This document shows, one piece after another, positions 46,062 to 58,709 of a DNA stretch of 64,000 nt. The notes beneath the pieces are model-generated. The model was not told where the DNA came from. It worked only from the letters and a program-made list of their open reading frames with translations, and made no database searches. The position numbers and the translations under genes were made by a program. Within the stretch, counting starts at the first letter, position 1; the number at the start of each line of letters is the position of its first letter. This DNA is from Magnolia sinica. Lineage: Eukaryota; Streptophyta; Magnoliopsida; Magnoliales; Magnoliaceae. The stretch spans positions 73,714,177 through 73,778,176 of the forward strand of contig NC_080582.1 of the NCBI RefSeq assembly GCF_029962835.1, read 5' to 3'.

Positions 46062-49000
46062 TATAACGCCCTGGAAATTGGGGGTCGTGATGTGCTCGAC
46101 TCCCAAATTCCCAGGTATCATTTATATCCAATTTCACTGTGATATGTTTAATCATGTTTAAATGTGTAGCATGGAATCACTTGAATCATGAATCACCATT
46201 CACAACTAGTCTACTGGTATGGGAATGACAAAAATATAGAAGTAAAAAATAATATTAAAAAAATTCATGGGTCGCACGAGGCGTTACTCAACAAAATCAC
46301 AAAAATATGTCCAAAAGAATGATGAGCTGGGTCCAACACCCAGCGATCCAAGATCCGTCTACGAGGTCGATGGAGAACCGCCCATCAACTGGAAGTAGGA
46401 CAGCTCGTCCTCCTTATCAAGACTCGCACCGCCAGGCTCCTCGTACTCTGCGTCCCTTGTAACTACGGGAGAGTCTGGTTGGTGTTTTAAAACACCGTCT
46501 CAGAGTGAGAGTGAGTGATCAACTCAGTGGGTGCTATTAGTCTTAAGTTACACAAACATCAATTATATTATGAATCTAATGAAAGACAAACATTCATAAA
46601 TCATTAGCTAATCTTATTAATGCATATGCATGATAAATGATATGATGCATGACCTCACCACAATACTCCCTCGAGCGACTTCGTCTAACGATCGCATATG
46701 ACCAGCACTCCCTCATTGCGACCTCAACTACCGAGTCGCCAAAACCTAGCTAATGCAATGCATGAATAATGTTAACCGAGTATTTAGGTAATTCCGTTCA
46801 TCCAGTAGATTGGAAAAACTGGTACACCCCACGATATCAATGCCCTTAACTAGTTGCGAGGCCAAGGCCCCTCAACGCGCGAGGCCAAGACCCCGTAATC
46901 CTTGATCCCATCGGGTTCCCCATCCTCGATTTCAAGCACATGGGGAGTGTTGGGAAAGGGAATCGCTTACTCTCACTACGAGGAGGTACGTCACCCCAGC
47001 ATAGGCCTACAGCTCGGACATAGTGTCTCATTCCACCATGTCCGGCTCTCGAGATGGTGGATCAGTTTCAAATGGTTATCAATGGGCTTCAGTGGGCAAA
47101 GGGTGTTCCAGATTTCATTCAGGCGTAAGCAGACATGGTTAACAATCATAGTTGGTCAGTAATTGGGCTAGACCGTGCGAGTCTAGGTGAGTATGTGATG
47201 GATGACATCGGGTACAAGCGACCTACGTAGTCCAACTACTGTCGCCCATTCGCATCCGTCCAAACCCACGGTTTTAGCCTTAGGATAGTCCTACCAACGG
47301 GACCACCTTCACTCTCCTCAATTTCCTGACCTCGGGATTTAATGGTATTCAGTAACACTTCAACAATTCATGGTTTATCATCTAAACTCGACTATTACCA
47401 TTCACTCATACATCGACATAAAATTTCAGATTTTTCTATAAATGTAAGTATTAATAATATTATCAAATGAATGTGCATGTGTGTTGTGAGGGGTTAGCAG
47501 AGATCAAGGGCTATAAATCATTCATAGCACAAACATGCATCAAGGATTAATGCCAGCATAACATACATTGAGGACTTATGCAAGCACACATATACAATAA
47601 GGATTAATACAACCTATAAGCTATGAGGAATCCTCACACAAGAATCAAGCAATAAATGAACATGCATTCACCAATTTCATGCCCAACCATGTTGAGGAAC
47701 AACAAACATGTCATAATCAATCCATATCGATTGAGAGGATCTCAAATATAAGGTCTTGCTTAAGCTTTCTCTAGATTCATCCAATACATAATCAAAGCAA
47801 TCATAATCATTATATTCACACTAAAATTGGTGTTAAGCCACCTAAGAATAATAGTCTGCACCTTACGATGTTTCACCTAACTCATGGCGCTCCTTGGGTT
47901 GAAAAATTAGGAAAAATGATTCATATATCAATTTAGAAGCAATTACGTAAGATTCATGCAATTTGTTTTAGAAAAACTTAGGTTGGGGAGTAGGTTTTGT
48001 TTCTTACCTTCCAACCGCGAATGAGGCAGATTCGATAGAGGGAAATGATCGACGCTAGGGCTTGATTGGAGGGGACCGATGAAGGGGAGCACTAAAGCCT
48101 CCCCCACCCTACTCTCTCTTCTTCTCTTCCTCTCTCTCTCTCTTCCTCTTTCTCTCTTTCTCTCTTTCTTTTCTCTATGGTAAAATCGTGTGGGAAGAGG
48201 GGGTGCCCAAATGAGGCCCTTTTATAATGCCAGATTTGGTGTAAATGGCCCCAAGGGCTAGGTTTTTACTATACTAGACTTATGGGAGGGTCTTTCTAAG
48301 CTCTGAGGCCCATTATGAGGTATACATATTGATATACACCATATGATAGTTAGCCCTAATGATGATCTACGTATGTATATGATCAGCCCGCCATTTGGAT
48401 GCGCCGATCGACAGATATGATTAGAAGTCTTGTTCAACGGTCATTGATAATCGATCGGGGCCACGGCTATACGGATATGAGCAGGGAAACATCCTTACTC
48501 TACAGGTAAAGTTTGGTCATAAACCGACGGTCCGAAATCCTCAACTTTGCATAAGATTGGACGACCCAATTCACTTAAGTTTCAGTTCATTCTTTTAAGG
48601 TATTTGCACTTTTCATGCACTCGTCCTTTAACTCAAGTTAAGCGGTTCTGGACAGCATCCTGGTCCGACTCCTGCGATGGACGTCAAGCCCAGTAAGACG
48701 GATATTATTATATAGTTTTGGAACTAGTGGCCCACTAACGAGCGGTCTAGAGCTTGTTCAAAAAATCAGGGCATTTTTGGAATGAATCTGGTAGTGATAT
48801 TTCTCGTGGGCCATGATTAAGGTTTGGATTAATTATGTTCATAGTGTGGCGTATTTATAACTGGTGAAAGTGGAGATTTAGTCATGATTACTCTAAACCA
48901 TTGGTTTTAAGCTAAAAGAGTAACGGGGTTGATTTAGTCTATTATTTAAGATCCGCGCCTTATCTGACTTGGCCCCAGTTAGATCTTTAATTTAGTCATG

Positions 49001-49246
49001 ATTATCTTAATTAGTTAGCGATGGGTTGGTTAGATTTGGGTCCTATGTGAGTAAATCATGGGGCAACACCTAATGTTCAAGTGATCGGGCAGATTTAATC
49101 AGACTAGTGCAGTCCTTTACTAGTACCACCCCTGTATAAACTAACATTGAGTATCAATGATCAGTAAGTGATAATATAATTTAATTACTAAAAAAAATTA
49201 AGAATTTTTTTGGAAATCCAAAACAGTGAAAATCCAGGACGTTACA
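46062..49246 (-). mobile_element. 3.2-kb solo-LTR-like element, inner layer of the nest
   Basis: Perfect 5-bp duplication CATGA flanks it (46057-46061 and 49247-49251). Minus-strand ends are TGTAACGTCCTGG and GGGCGTTATA (CA decayed to TA), the TG...CA form of LTRs. A minus-strand TATAAAAG box lies at 48219-48226, followed by a GA-rich tract near 48090-48170. There is no coding capacity, PBS or internal LTR pair. It is best read as a solo LTR of a giant-LTR element; a non-coding LARD-type element is the alternative. Confidence 0.75.
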
Positions 49247-49926
49247 CATGAACTTGTTGTAAGGTCCGAAATTGGCCTGAACTCGGCCCGAACCCGCCCG
49301 ATTGCTGACCAGGCCAAGTTCAGGCTGGACATGTTAGCCCAGTGACCGAGTCAGGCTGGGTTCGGGCTGACATGTTGGCCCGGTGACCGGGCTGGGCCAG
49401 GTTCAGGCTGGGTTTGGCTGGTGACCGGGCCAGGCCTGGTTCAGCCCAATTCGACTCGGTTCGGCCCGATGTACACCCTTACCTATAGTTGAAACCTTTC
49501 TAAGGGCCAATGAGATGTTTTTTTACCATCCAACATATTCATAAGGTCATGTGACGTGGATAAAGTGAAAACACAAATATCTGATTGATCCGAAACTTGG
49601 GAAATTTTTAATGGTGGATGTTCAATCCCCACTTTGGGGTCCACTTAAGCATTGAATCTGCCTCATTTTTTGGTTCACATGTTAAAATGATATGAGAAAA
49701 GCTTTGAACGGCGTGAATAAAACACTTACATCATGGTGGGCCCCATAGAGCCCTACCCGGACGGTAACGTAGGACGCAATCTGCGTCCCTAGGTAGGGTT
49801 CTGCGGGCCCACCGTGATAAAGAGTTTTAGGTTGTCTTAAAAAAATCATTTTAGGAGATGAAACATCCTGTGAGCGGTAGAAGTTTTGGAAATCTGGTAT
49901 TTGTGTTTTCACTTCATACAGGTTAT

Positions 49927-50715
49927 TGTAGGGAAATCTGTACAAGGATAATCAGGGTCAGCCTGAGCTACACGAATCGAATAACAAGGCCTCGGAAAGA
50001 GAATACTATGTCAGGTAAGGGCCGACCCCTAAGTCACAACTCGGAATTACAATCTTGATTGGCCGACCCAAACTTTAGTCCTCATCCGAAGAAGGATCAC
50101 TGAGCCGACCCTTGATCCTCGTCCTCAGCTCCATTCAGCGAGCCCCGACCTTAGTGATCTATCGACAGACTGACCACTGGTGCTCAACCTCATCTCTGTA
50201 GGTTCTGAGGCCAAGTTAGAGTACGAATATTCTGTATGCCGTATGTCGAGGCCGAGCCCAGGTATTGATACGTCGTATGACGTGGCTGAGGCCAAGCCCA
50301 AGTGAGGGTACTTCGTATGCCGAGCCTGGAGATCAACTTAGACACGTATGTGACCTAAGATCTCACCCAAGGATACGCGTCTTTAAGACACGATACGCCG
50401 CATGATCCAAAGATTGCAGATAATATCTTCACTATCGCGATATCTCGCTGATTGAGTAGATCATGTCGAGATTAACGGACATGGATCATCCGACCCACAA
50501 GTATAAATACCAGGGGACTCCATTACAACAGGTACGCAAGATCTCGCATCCTCTCTCTACATTCAACTTAGACCCGGATTCCCTAGCCTGACTTAGGCAA
50601 CAGAGGGTCCCCCGACATAGCCAAGGTCTCCTTTGCTTACCCTTTTCTACAGGATCAGGTCCCATCGAAGGTTCGCCGCATTGAGTGGAGGGTGGTCAAG
50701 ATTTTGGCCTCAACA
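49927..50715 (+). repeat. Gypsy 5' LTR
   Basis: Starts TGTAGGGAAATC, ends CTCAACA, and is followed by TTTTTTGGCGTTGTCTGTGG, the usual leader/primer-site context of this group. A TATAAATA box lies at 50502-50509. Confidence 0.8.
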
Positions 50716-52689
50716 TTTTTTGGCGTTGTCTGTGGGAAGAGCGAACAAAAAGCTAGAAGGTTTTATCATAAATGACAAGAGGAAAGAAAAATGTGATAGT
50801 GGTGGAGCTTGAACCTAGTGGGCAACACCAATCTTCTTCATTGCTACTGTCACGCCCCAAACTCGGAAACCGGGCTCACAAAATTCCCGATCGCCGAATC
50901 TGGCGCCGACAGCCTCCGTAGAACCCCATTCTCGGCTCCCAGCGCCCATTCGCCAGGTTCCGATCCTGGGATGCTACAAGGAGGATTTTTAACTTCAGTT
51001 TGATTCGTAATAAGCATAACCAAAGGCATAACCCACAAACAACGACCAAAAACTCCATCACATTTCCACTATAATCAAAAACTTTACAGGTACAATGAGT
51101 ATAAGGGAAATACAATGAAGATAGACCAAAACTCCAAAAGAAGATCAGCCACGCGTCCAAGCCTCAGCGCTGCTGCGATCCAACGTCACCTGCACGCAAC
51201 GGTCGTGCATAAGCTTATAGAAAGCTTAGAGGGTGGTGAAAGTGTATGCTCAAGGTGATAATGTAGCTATGCAGTATCAGAGTAATGCGGAACATGCTGA
51301 TGAATGCTAAGAATCCCATTAGCCGTACCAAGGCCATGCGGTGCAAAGAATGATGTCGGCCATACCAAGGCCATGCAATGCAAAATGCAAGTCAAGCATA
51401 CAAATCCTCATCTAAGTCCACATGTCAATACGGCTCAAATCTGGAATATCACCGGGGTCTAGTACACTCCAAGCTAGATTGCCGCCCCATCGCGCGCAAT
51501 AAGGTGAGTGAAAAAGACCTCACTATCCGCCTGCCAATATCGGGCTCGGCTCGTCAATAGCGGACCCATTCCTCGAGCTGGTCAGACTCAGCCTAGCATT
51601 GCCCCCTACTCTCGGGCGGGTAAGGCCGCACCCCCTTCCAACCGACCACGACACAGTGGAAAGCGCAACCGTCTGGTAATCGGCACTCAGCGCTCATGCA
51701 CCCACTCGGTCTAGACGTTGGAGCAACCTCCTGGTACCATAAGGGTTTAGGGACTTTCACCCAGGGATATCTATCGCACCCCATGTAGAACAGTATTTCC
51801 GGTATCCAATCCTGCCAACCACGATACGTCTGTGGAGGCTACGACCCTGATGTCGCTAGGGCGTACAGTAACCATATCACACAATGCGAATGCATGAATC
51901 ACACTATCCAGTCATGCAGCAATCCTGCGCGTATCGTGCGCTCATGTAGGGCAACACCCCTTGTACGGGAGCCCATAAACCATCTGCCCGAAGGCATATA
52001 CTATGATCAGGCATTGCTCATATCAAGCATACGTATGATGCATATGATTATGAATCATGGAATTAAATATGTTATATGGGATGGATGATAATCATAACAA
52101 GGATGGGCCTAGACGGCCTATATATCAGGTGTACGAGCCTAACAATGGGCCCTAGGGAAAGTCATAATGCGGACATTTAACCACACTATACTTGCAATGT
52201 GGACGTCAAACCACCATTGCTCCCAAGGCACGACTGCCACAAATATCATATCATAAGTTATTTTGGGATCACACATTGCAATGGACCTTAGGTACATCCA
52301 TTGGGCCCTTAAATACACCAAATTAGCCAAGTCACATGGGCCTTATATTCATTAAGTGAGCCACACCAATGGGCCTTATGTACATTGCAATGGGCTATAA
52401 CCCGGGGGCTTCAGAACCTATCAAATAGGCCTAAGCTTATGGGCCTTACACGTGTCAAATGGGCCTCGACAGTTGGGCTCCATATGTACATCAAATGGGT
52501 CTACTCACCTGGGCCTTATATGTATCAAATGGGCCTCACCAATTGGGCCCCATGTGCACATCAAATGGGCCTCAACCCATTGGCCCCATTACATCAAATG
52601 GGCCTCGACCCATGGGCCCCTAATACATTAAATGGGCCTCGACCCATGGGTCACAAGTACTGAGGTGGGCCTCCCACCATCAATAAATT

Positions 52690-52872
52690 ATATATAATAT
52701 ATTATATATACACACACACACACACACATATACATATCTATATATATATAAAACATATAATATTATATTTAATATAACATTATATATATATATATATATA
52801 TATATAACATATGATATTATATATATAATATAACATTATATCTATACATATAACATATATTATATGTAATAT

Positions 52873-52908
<36 letters not shown>

Positions 52909-52925
52909 CAGCACACACATGCACC
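52690..52925. repeat. Compound (TA)n / (CA)n microsatellite cluster
   Basis: TATATA, ACACACAC and ATATTATAT tracts occupy about 230 bp inside the 4.16-kb element. Confidence 0.9.
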
Positions 52926-52959
52926 CACACACACACGCGCACACACACGCACACAGAGG

Positions 52960-53880
52960 GCTCCACCGTCCAGGCGGACGGTGGAGGTAAAACACATACA
53001 TCACAGTGGGCTCCATGTGGGGCCCACCGAAATGTTTCTATGCCATCCGACCCGTTGACAAGGCCGAATGGGCCTAAATAGAGGGTGGGAGGAATTTTCA
53101 CCCTGATCCAAAACTTCTGTGGACCCCAAATGGGTTTCAAAGGTAGAGGTTCAGTCCCACTATTCCATACGGTGTGGGCCACCTGGGTCTTGGATCGAGC
53201 TGATTTTTGGGGTGGGCCCACGTCAGATAGGGGCCCACCATATGAACGGTTTAGATAGCATATAAACATCAAGGTGGGGCCCACGGCTGCAGCCGTGGGT
53301 GGCTGCTCGGTTGCCGTCCGCCCGGACGCTGGCGCTGGCGCAGGCAGCGCCTTTTTTCTTAGATTTCTGTTTTCGCATGGATTTTGCAGGTGGGGTCCAT
53401 ATCCAGCGAATCCACTCCGTCCAGTAGCCCTCTATGGCTCGAGACAAGCAAACCAAGCCCAATATTGGGCATATTTCAACGTATAAAAAGTTTAGGGAAG
53501 GTTTCAATGGCGTGAACCACCTTTTGCTACGGTATGGCCCGCCTGAAAGTCTGATGGATCCCATCTTCCAGGTCAACGGCTAAAAAGAGCTTGGGAAGGG
53601 AATGGATGGTGTGGATTTAATACATGCATCAAGGTGGGGTCTACACAAGTGCACCACCTCATTGGCTTGAAACCAAGGTAACCATTTTGCACTTTCCAAC
53701 AGAAACGTCCAGCGTCAGTGGACGCTGGACTTGTAAATACATTAGAGGTGGGCCCTGCTTAGGTGGGCCACCAAGTGATGTTGATGGATGGCACGAGTAC
53801 TACACATGTAAGGTGGGCCCCACTTATAAACGGGCCGAATAAAAGACCTACTTCATGGTGGGGTCCAACCTGATGGGCCA
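52960..53880. mobile_element. Chain of GTGGGGCCCACC-family fragments
   Basis: Several TGGGGCCCACC / GGTGGGCCC nodes with CATACATCA and CATAAACATCAAGG words in both orientations suggest two or three overlapping fragments. Borders are not resolvable by eye. Confidence 0.5.
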
Positions 53881-56719
53881 CACAGCTTCACCATCATGAC
53901 CACAAAGAAAAAATAGAATAAATAATAGAAAAAAGTAAATAAAAGAAAAAGGGAGAGAGATAGAGAGTGAGACCGTGTGATGGAGGGACCCCGGCACTAT
54001 GGGCCCTCCCTTGCACTAAATCATACATCAAGTGGGTCCCATTTTATGTGGCCCATTAAAAATTAAATCCAACGGTGGAGATCCCTTCTCCACCAAATTA
54101 AACGGTCTAGATGACCCTAAACATACAAGAAAATAAACATCATGATGGGGTCTATGGAGAATGGCCCCATCATGGAATGATCATGATGATCCAAGTGGGC
54201 CATCGGCCACATCTTAGGGTCCAATGTGAGATCCAAACCATTGATCGGTTGGCCTCACTTGGCCCATCTTAAAAGCATCAAAATCTACCCTATAAAACAC
54301 CCACCACTTGATCTTCTTGCTCCCTTGGCTTCCTTAGTTCCTTGAGCTCCTCTTTGATGGTGGAAGATGAGAAATGGATGGTTGAGATGAGAGATCAAGG
54401 GGTAGGAGATGGGCCACACTTGAAACTTGGGAGAAAATGGGAGAGGGTCTCATACGTATGGTGCTCTCTCTTGGATTTGGATTTTTTGAAAAAAATGAAT
54501 AAGAGAGATAGTTGTAAAGGGAGAGAGAGAGAGAGAATGATGGGTGATGGAGTGATGGGGGATGGTTTGGGTTGAAAATTGTAAAAAGGTGTATGGTTGT
54601 TGTTGAAATTTGGAAAAGAGGAGTGGTGAGGTGGAAAGAATGGTGGACTTTTGAAAAAGGTGGGGATGGGTTGATGTACTTGAGGTATGGGATGCTTTAA
54701 TGGTTGATTGATGGGACTAATTGTAGAGATTCCCTCGAAATTCGCAACGCGCGGTGTTTCTTCGGAATAAACGCTGATCGGCATCTTCTTACCTGGGTAT
54801 CGGTTCGGTGCGCAAGTCACGGCGTTGGAACGGCGGCGACGACGCGGTCGCTATGATATAACTTTCGGACCAAGCCGATGTCGGTGCGCGGGACCTGGCT
54901 TAGGATCGTGCGCAAATACCGAATACGGTGCGAAGGTTGCCGGAATTTGACCGGAAGGATCGAGGAAGCTAACGGAACAGTACGGATTAGGACACGGGTC
55001 TTACAGCTACACACTGAGTCGCCTCCGATAGGGCCGTCCCAACGGACTCGAAGCCGAGGAGGAAAATATAAGGCACTGCAAAATGAAGTCCAAATGCTGA
55101 AGGACGAAATCAGCCGAATGTAAGTGCAACAGAATCAGTAGCCACCACTCAACTAGGTGGAGGCCACCCCAGCACCTGAAGGATGACTGCAGCAAGTCAG
55201 TTCCCGGGCCAGAGGTTCCCAAGCGCAGTTTGCACGAGCTCCCGACCCTGCGCACAATGCAATACCCTAGGAATGATCCGCCCGAATCCCAGAACCCGCT
55301 TGGGAGGTCGAACAATCCTACTTGTCTGCCACTTCGGGTCTGGCTCCCACTGACCTCCGTCATAGGCTGGAGAGGAGCAGACAAGGCAGAGCATCCGAGG
55401 TGGCGGTTGACTCTCAAGAGACAGTAGCTAGGAATCAGAATCCTTTGAAAGCACAATTTAAGGAACTCCACGACCACTTTAAGGCATTTCAGATGAACCA
55501 GCAATCTGCATCCGTCCCGACTGCAGTCCAGACAATGATGGAAGAAACCGAGCCTCCCTTCACCTCAGAAATCATGGATGAGGTGATGCCGTCGAGGTTC
55601 AGGATGCCTCCCGTCATCCAATTCTCTGGATCTATAGACCCTTCAAAACATGTGTAGTCATATTGTTCGTGGATGTAGCTCCAGTTAGCCACGGATGCCA
55701 TGATGTGCCGAGCCTTCTCGATAACACTCTCTGGATTTGCTCGGAGTTGGTATCGACAACTTAAACCAAAATCGATCGGCTCCTTCACAAAGCTTAGCAG
55801 ATTGTTCCTTACCCAGTTCATCTCAGGTAAGAAGAGTCGAAAACCGACTACCCATCTGTTTACCCTCAAGTAGGGGAACAAGGAGCCACTGAAAGATTAC
55901 ATTGCCCGCTTCAACGAGGAGGCATTGTTAGTGGAGGATTATGATGACAAAATGGCGCTCTTGGCCATGTTCAGCAGACTCAAAGAGGGAAAGTTCAATT
56001 TCTTGATCGGGAGATCGAGAAGAATCCTCCGACCACTTTGGCCGAACTCATCAGTAGAGCTCAAAAATATACCAACACCGAAGAATTCTCCAATTCTCAT
56101 AGGAATATACACATTGTTGAGCAGTCATCTAAGGAGAAGCAACCAAGAAACGAAGAGCCTCAATCATCCAGCAAGAGGCCCGACGATCGCACCACTTGCG
56201 ATCGTCGACCTAGCAAAAAGTCTGAGAGCAAATTCTGTTCCTACACTCCCCTCAACACATCTTATGAGCAGATCCTGCTGGACATCAAGGGCCAGAAACT
56301 CCTGAGCTGGCCAGTTTACATGAAGACCGACTCAGAGAACTGAGACAAACGCAAGTACTGCCGGTTTCATCGTGACCACAATCACAATATGAGCGACTGT
56401 GTGGATCTTAAAGATGAGATCGAGACACTTATTCGTAGGGGTCATCTGCAGTGGTACACCAAGGAAGAAAAGTCAGCTCGGAAAGAAGAGCAACCGAGCA
56501 AGGCTGCGGAAGAACTTGCCCAGATCCGCACTATCAATGGTGGCTCATCCAATGGAGGTGACTTGAACATGCCCGCAAGGCCCACACTCGAAGTTCAAAC
56601 CCCGAGCACTACATCCATCTGGCCGAGAGGCCAAGGAAAGAACTTCGAGTCAGCCCCTGCAGCCTGACTTTCACAGAGGATGACGTGCGTGGAATCCAGC
56701 ATCCGCACGACATGCCCTC

Positions 56720-57250
56720 ATGGTAACTATGACTATAGTCAACCACAAAGTTTATCGTATCCTGGTCGACACTGGAAGCTACGCCGATGTCATCTATTCT
56801 GAAGCATTCGAAAAGACGGGAATCAAAAGGTCACGCCTTAGACCTGTAAAAACCCCTCTACATGGCTATGTTGGAGATAAAATGATCTCCGAGGGAGCCA
56901 TCACTCTTCTCGTAACGGTAGGAGAATGACAACATCAAGTCACACTTCTCGTAGACTTTCTCATTATCAATGTGCCATCAGTGCACAATGTCATTCTAGG
57001 TCGACCTTCCCTTAACGCAATGAGGGCGGTTGTGTCCACATACCATCTTATGATGAAGTTCTCTGCCGAAGGTGGGGTTGGATACCTCCAAGGGGACCAA
57101 CAAGAAGCTCGAAGATGCTATGCGATGATAGTGAGAAAAGGGTCAGTGAAGGAAGCCCTCACTATCAATGTCCTTGATACCGTGGAAGATCCCCCTGAGG
57201 ACTTGGACACCATCCCACTTGAGAAAGCCGACCCGAGCAAAACTGTTTAG
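56720..57250 (+). pseudogene. Gypsy aspartic protease and linker
   Basis: The active-site motif ILVDTGSYADVI is intact (about 56755-56793). After a stop near 56928, the NVPSVHNVILGRPSLNAM block characteristic of this protease continues. The connector to RT follows with further stops. Confidence 0.88.
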
Positions 57251-57340
57251 CTCAGGTCTTCGATGAATTCTGAGTAAAGATCTCAGATGCTGATGTTCCT
57301 ACAACAGCACAAGGATGTTTTCGCGTGGTCGCACTAAGAT

Positions 57341-58540
57341 ATGCCGGGAATCTCTCCCGATGTCATAGTCCACAGACTAAATGTGGATCCGGATCACAAA
57401 CTAGTCAAGCAAAAGAGAAGAGCATTAGATGCCGAGAGGTACACAGCTATAGCTGATGAAGTCTCCAAGCTCCTCAGCGTTGGCTTCATCAAAGAGATAC
57501 ATCATCCAGACTGGATCGCAAATGTGGTCCTGGTGAAGAAATCAAGTGGGAAGTGGCAAGTCTGTGTAGATTACTCAGACCTGAACAAGGCTTGTCCTAA
57601 GGATAGCTTCCCTCTACCTCGGATTGATCAGCTGGTGGATAGCACGGCCGGGCACGAACGACTCTCCTTCCTGGATGCCTATTCCAAGTATACTCAGATC
57701 CCGATTCATCCCCCGAATAGGCAGAAAACTACCTTTGTTACCGACAAAGGGCTCTACTGTTACCGGGTCATGCCTTTTGGCCTGAAGAACGCTAGAGCGA
57801 CATATCAGAGGCTGGTGAATCAAATGTTTGCCAAGCAGATAGGTCAAACGATGGAAGTTTACATTGATAACATGCTCGTCAAGAGCGTTAGAGCATTCGA
57901 TCACCTTACAGACCTCGGGGTGACATTTTCGATCCTTTGGGAGTACCGCATGAAACTGAACCCAGCCAAGTTTGTCTTCAGGGTTGGTTCGGGCAAGCTC
58001 CTTGGGTTTCAGGTCAGCAAGAGAGGCATCGAGGCAAATCTCGATAAGATAAAGGCGTTGTTCTATATGAGCTCGCCTTAGACAACAAAGGAGATCCAGT
58101 GTCTGACTGGCTGAGTAGCAACGCTCAGTCGGTTTATCTCTAGAGCAACAGACAAATGTCTCCCCTTTTTCCAGCAACTGAAAGGTCACAAGAAAGCCGA
58201 GTTGACCTCGGAATGCGAGCAAGCATTCCAACAGCTGAAGTAATACCTGAGTTCACCTCCCTTGTTGTCAAAACCAGAAGAGGGCAAGCCCTACTCTTGT
58301 ACCTGGCGGTCTCTGGCCGTCAGTTCAGTACTCATCAGGGAAATAGGAGGTAAGCAGTATCCCGTTTACTATGTAAGCAAAGCAATGGTACTTGCCAAGA
58401 CCAGGTACCCAAGCATGGAGAAACTGGCGCTCGGTTTAGTCTTCTCAGCAGAGAGGCTATGCCCGTACTTCCAAGTGTACACCATCATCGTCCTAACCAA
58501 CTCCCCCCTCAGGCAAGTCCTTCAGTAACTAAATGTCTCT
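57341..58540 (+). pseudogene. Gypsy reverse transcriptase with YIDN box
   Basis: The longest open stretch (57341-58081, 246 codons) spans the RT fingers and palm: GKWQVCVDYSDLNKACPKD, FPLPRIDQLVDS, FLDAYSKYTQI and MPFGLKNARATYQ. The catalytic box reads VYIDNMLVKS, so the second aspartate of YIDD is lost. A stop at 58079-58081 is followed by frame-shifted thumb and connection sequence (YPVYYVSKAM near 58357). Confidence 0.92.
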
Positions 58541-58709
58541 GGACGGCTAACGAAATGGGCGATAAAACTCAGGGAGTTTGATATCCAATATCGTCCGAGG
58601 ACTGCAATCAATGGCCAGGCTGTGACTGACTTCATAACCAAGTTTACCATCCCAAGTGCCGATACTGAAGCAGAAGCAGCTCTCGCAACTCCACCCATTC
58701 CTTCACCTA

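Larger units (their letters stand above)
45745..49481. mobile_element. hAT-like element copy 3, middle layer of the nest
   Basis: Ends TAGGGTTGTACA and TGTACACCCTTA. The 8-bp flanks CCTACAGT (45737-45744) and CCTATAGT (49482-49489) match at 7 of 8. The interior has GGCCCGA / CTCGACTCGG words, as in copies 1 and 2, plus a (TG)n(TA)n tract at 45943-46001. It is interrupted at 46062-49246. Confidence 0.88.
45558..49788. mobile_element. Mutator-like MITE, outer layer of a three-layer nest
   Basis: Ends GAACGCGGAT and ATCTGCGTCC, with CCGGGTAGGGCTCT / AGAGCCCTACCCGG arms. The 9-bp flanks CCAGGTAGG (45549-45557) and CTAGGTAGG (49789-49797) match at 8 of 9. Its interior is split at 45745-49481 by a hAT element. 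It lies in the right part of yet another family fragment that ends at the gypsy LTR (49926). Confidence 0.85.
50848..55005 (+). mobile_element. 4.16-kb TG...CA element inside gag, solo-LTR-like
   Basis: Perfect 5-bp duplication GCTAC at 50843-50847 and 55006-55010. Ends TGTCACGCCCC and GGGTCTTACA. Removing one copy of the duplication and the insert brings the gag frame together. No ORF, PBS or internal LTR pair was found. A CCTATAAAACACC TATA-like site near 54290 lies about 715 bp before the right end. It contains microsatellites and MITE pieces. The termini resemble the 3.2-kb element at 46062-49246. Probably a solo LTR of a giant-LTR family. Confidence 0.82.
50772..56470 (+). pseudogene. 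Gypsy gag, interrupted
   Basis: Begins at ATG 50772 (MTRGKKNVIVVELEP) and runs open to the insertion at 50848. It resumes at 55006 in the same frame with HTESPPIGPS, then a coiled-coil-like segment (ALQNEVQMLKDEISRM) that ends in a stop. The capsid-like region (about 55560-56000) carries several stops and shifts. The zinc-binding-like KYCRFHRDH...MSDCVDLKDEI segment is at about 56355-56430. Confidence 0.85.

Noticed and set aside
53223-53576. 117-codon minus-strand frame
   Set aside because: It lies across MITE debris inside the solo-LTR-like element and has no domain.
54395-54820. 141-codon minus-strand frame
   Set aside because: Low-complexity Pro/Ser/His product from a purine-rich stretch near the end of the 4.16-kb element.
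55007-55504. 165-codon open frame on the minus strand
   Set aside because: Antisense of gypsy gag, with no recognisable domain.
57614-58231. 205-codon open frame on the minus strand
   Set aside because: Antisense shadow of the gypsy RT coding region.
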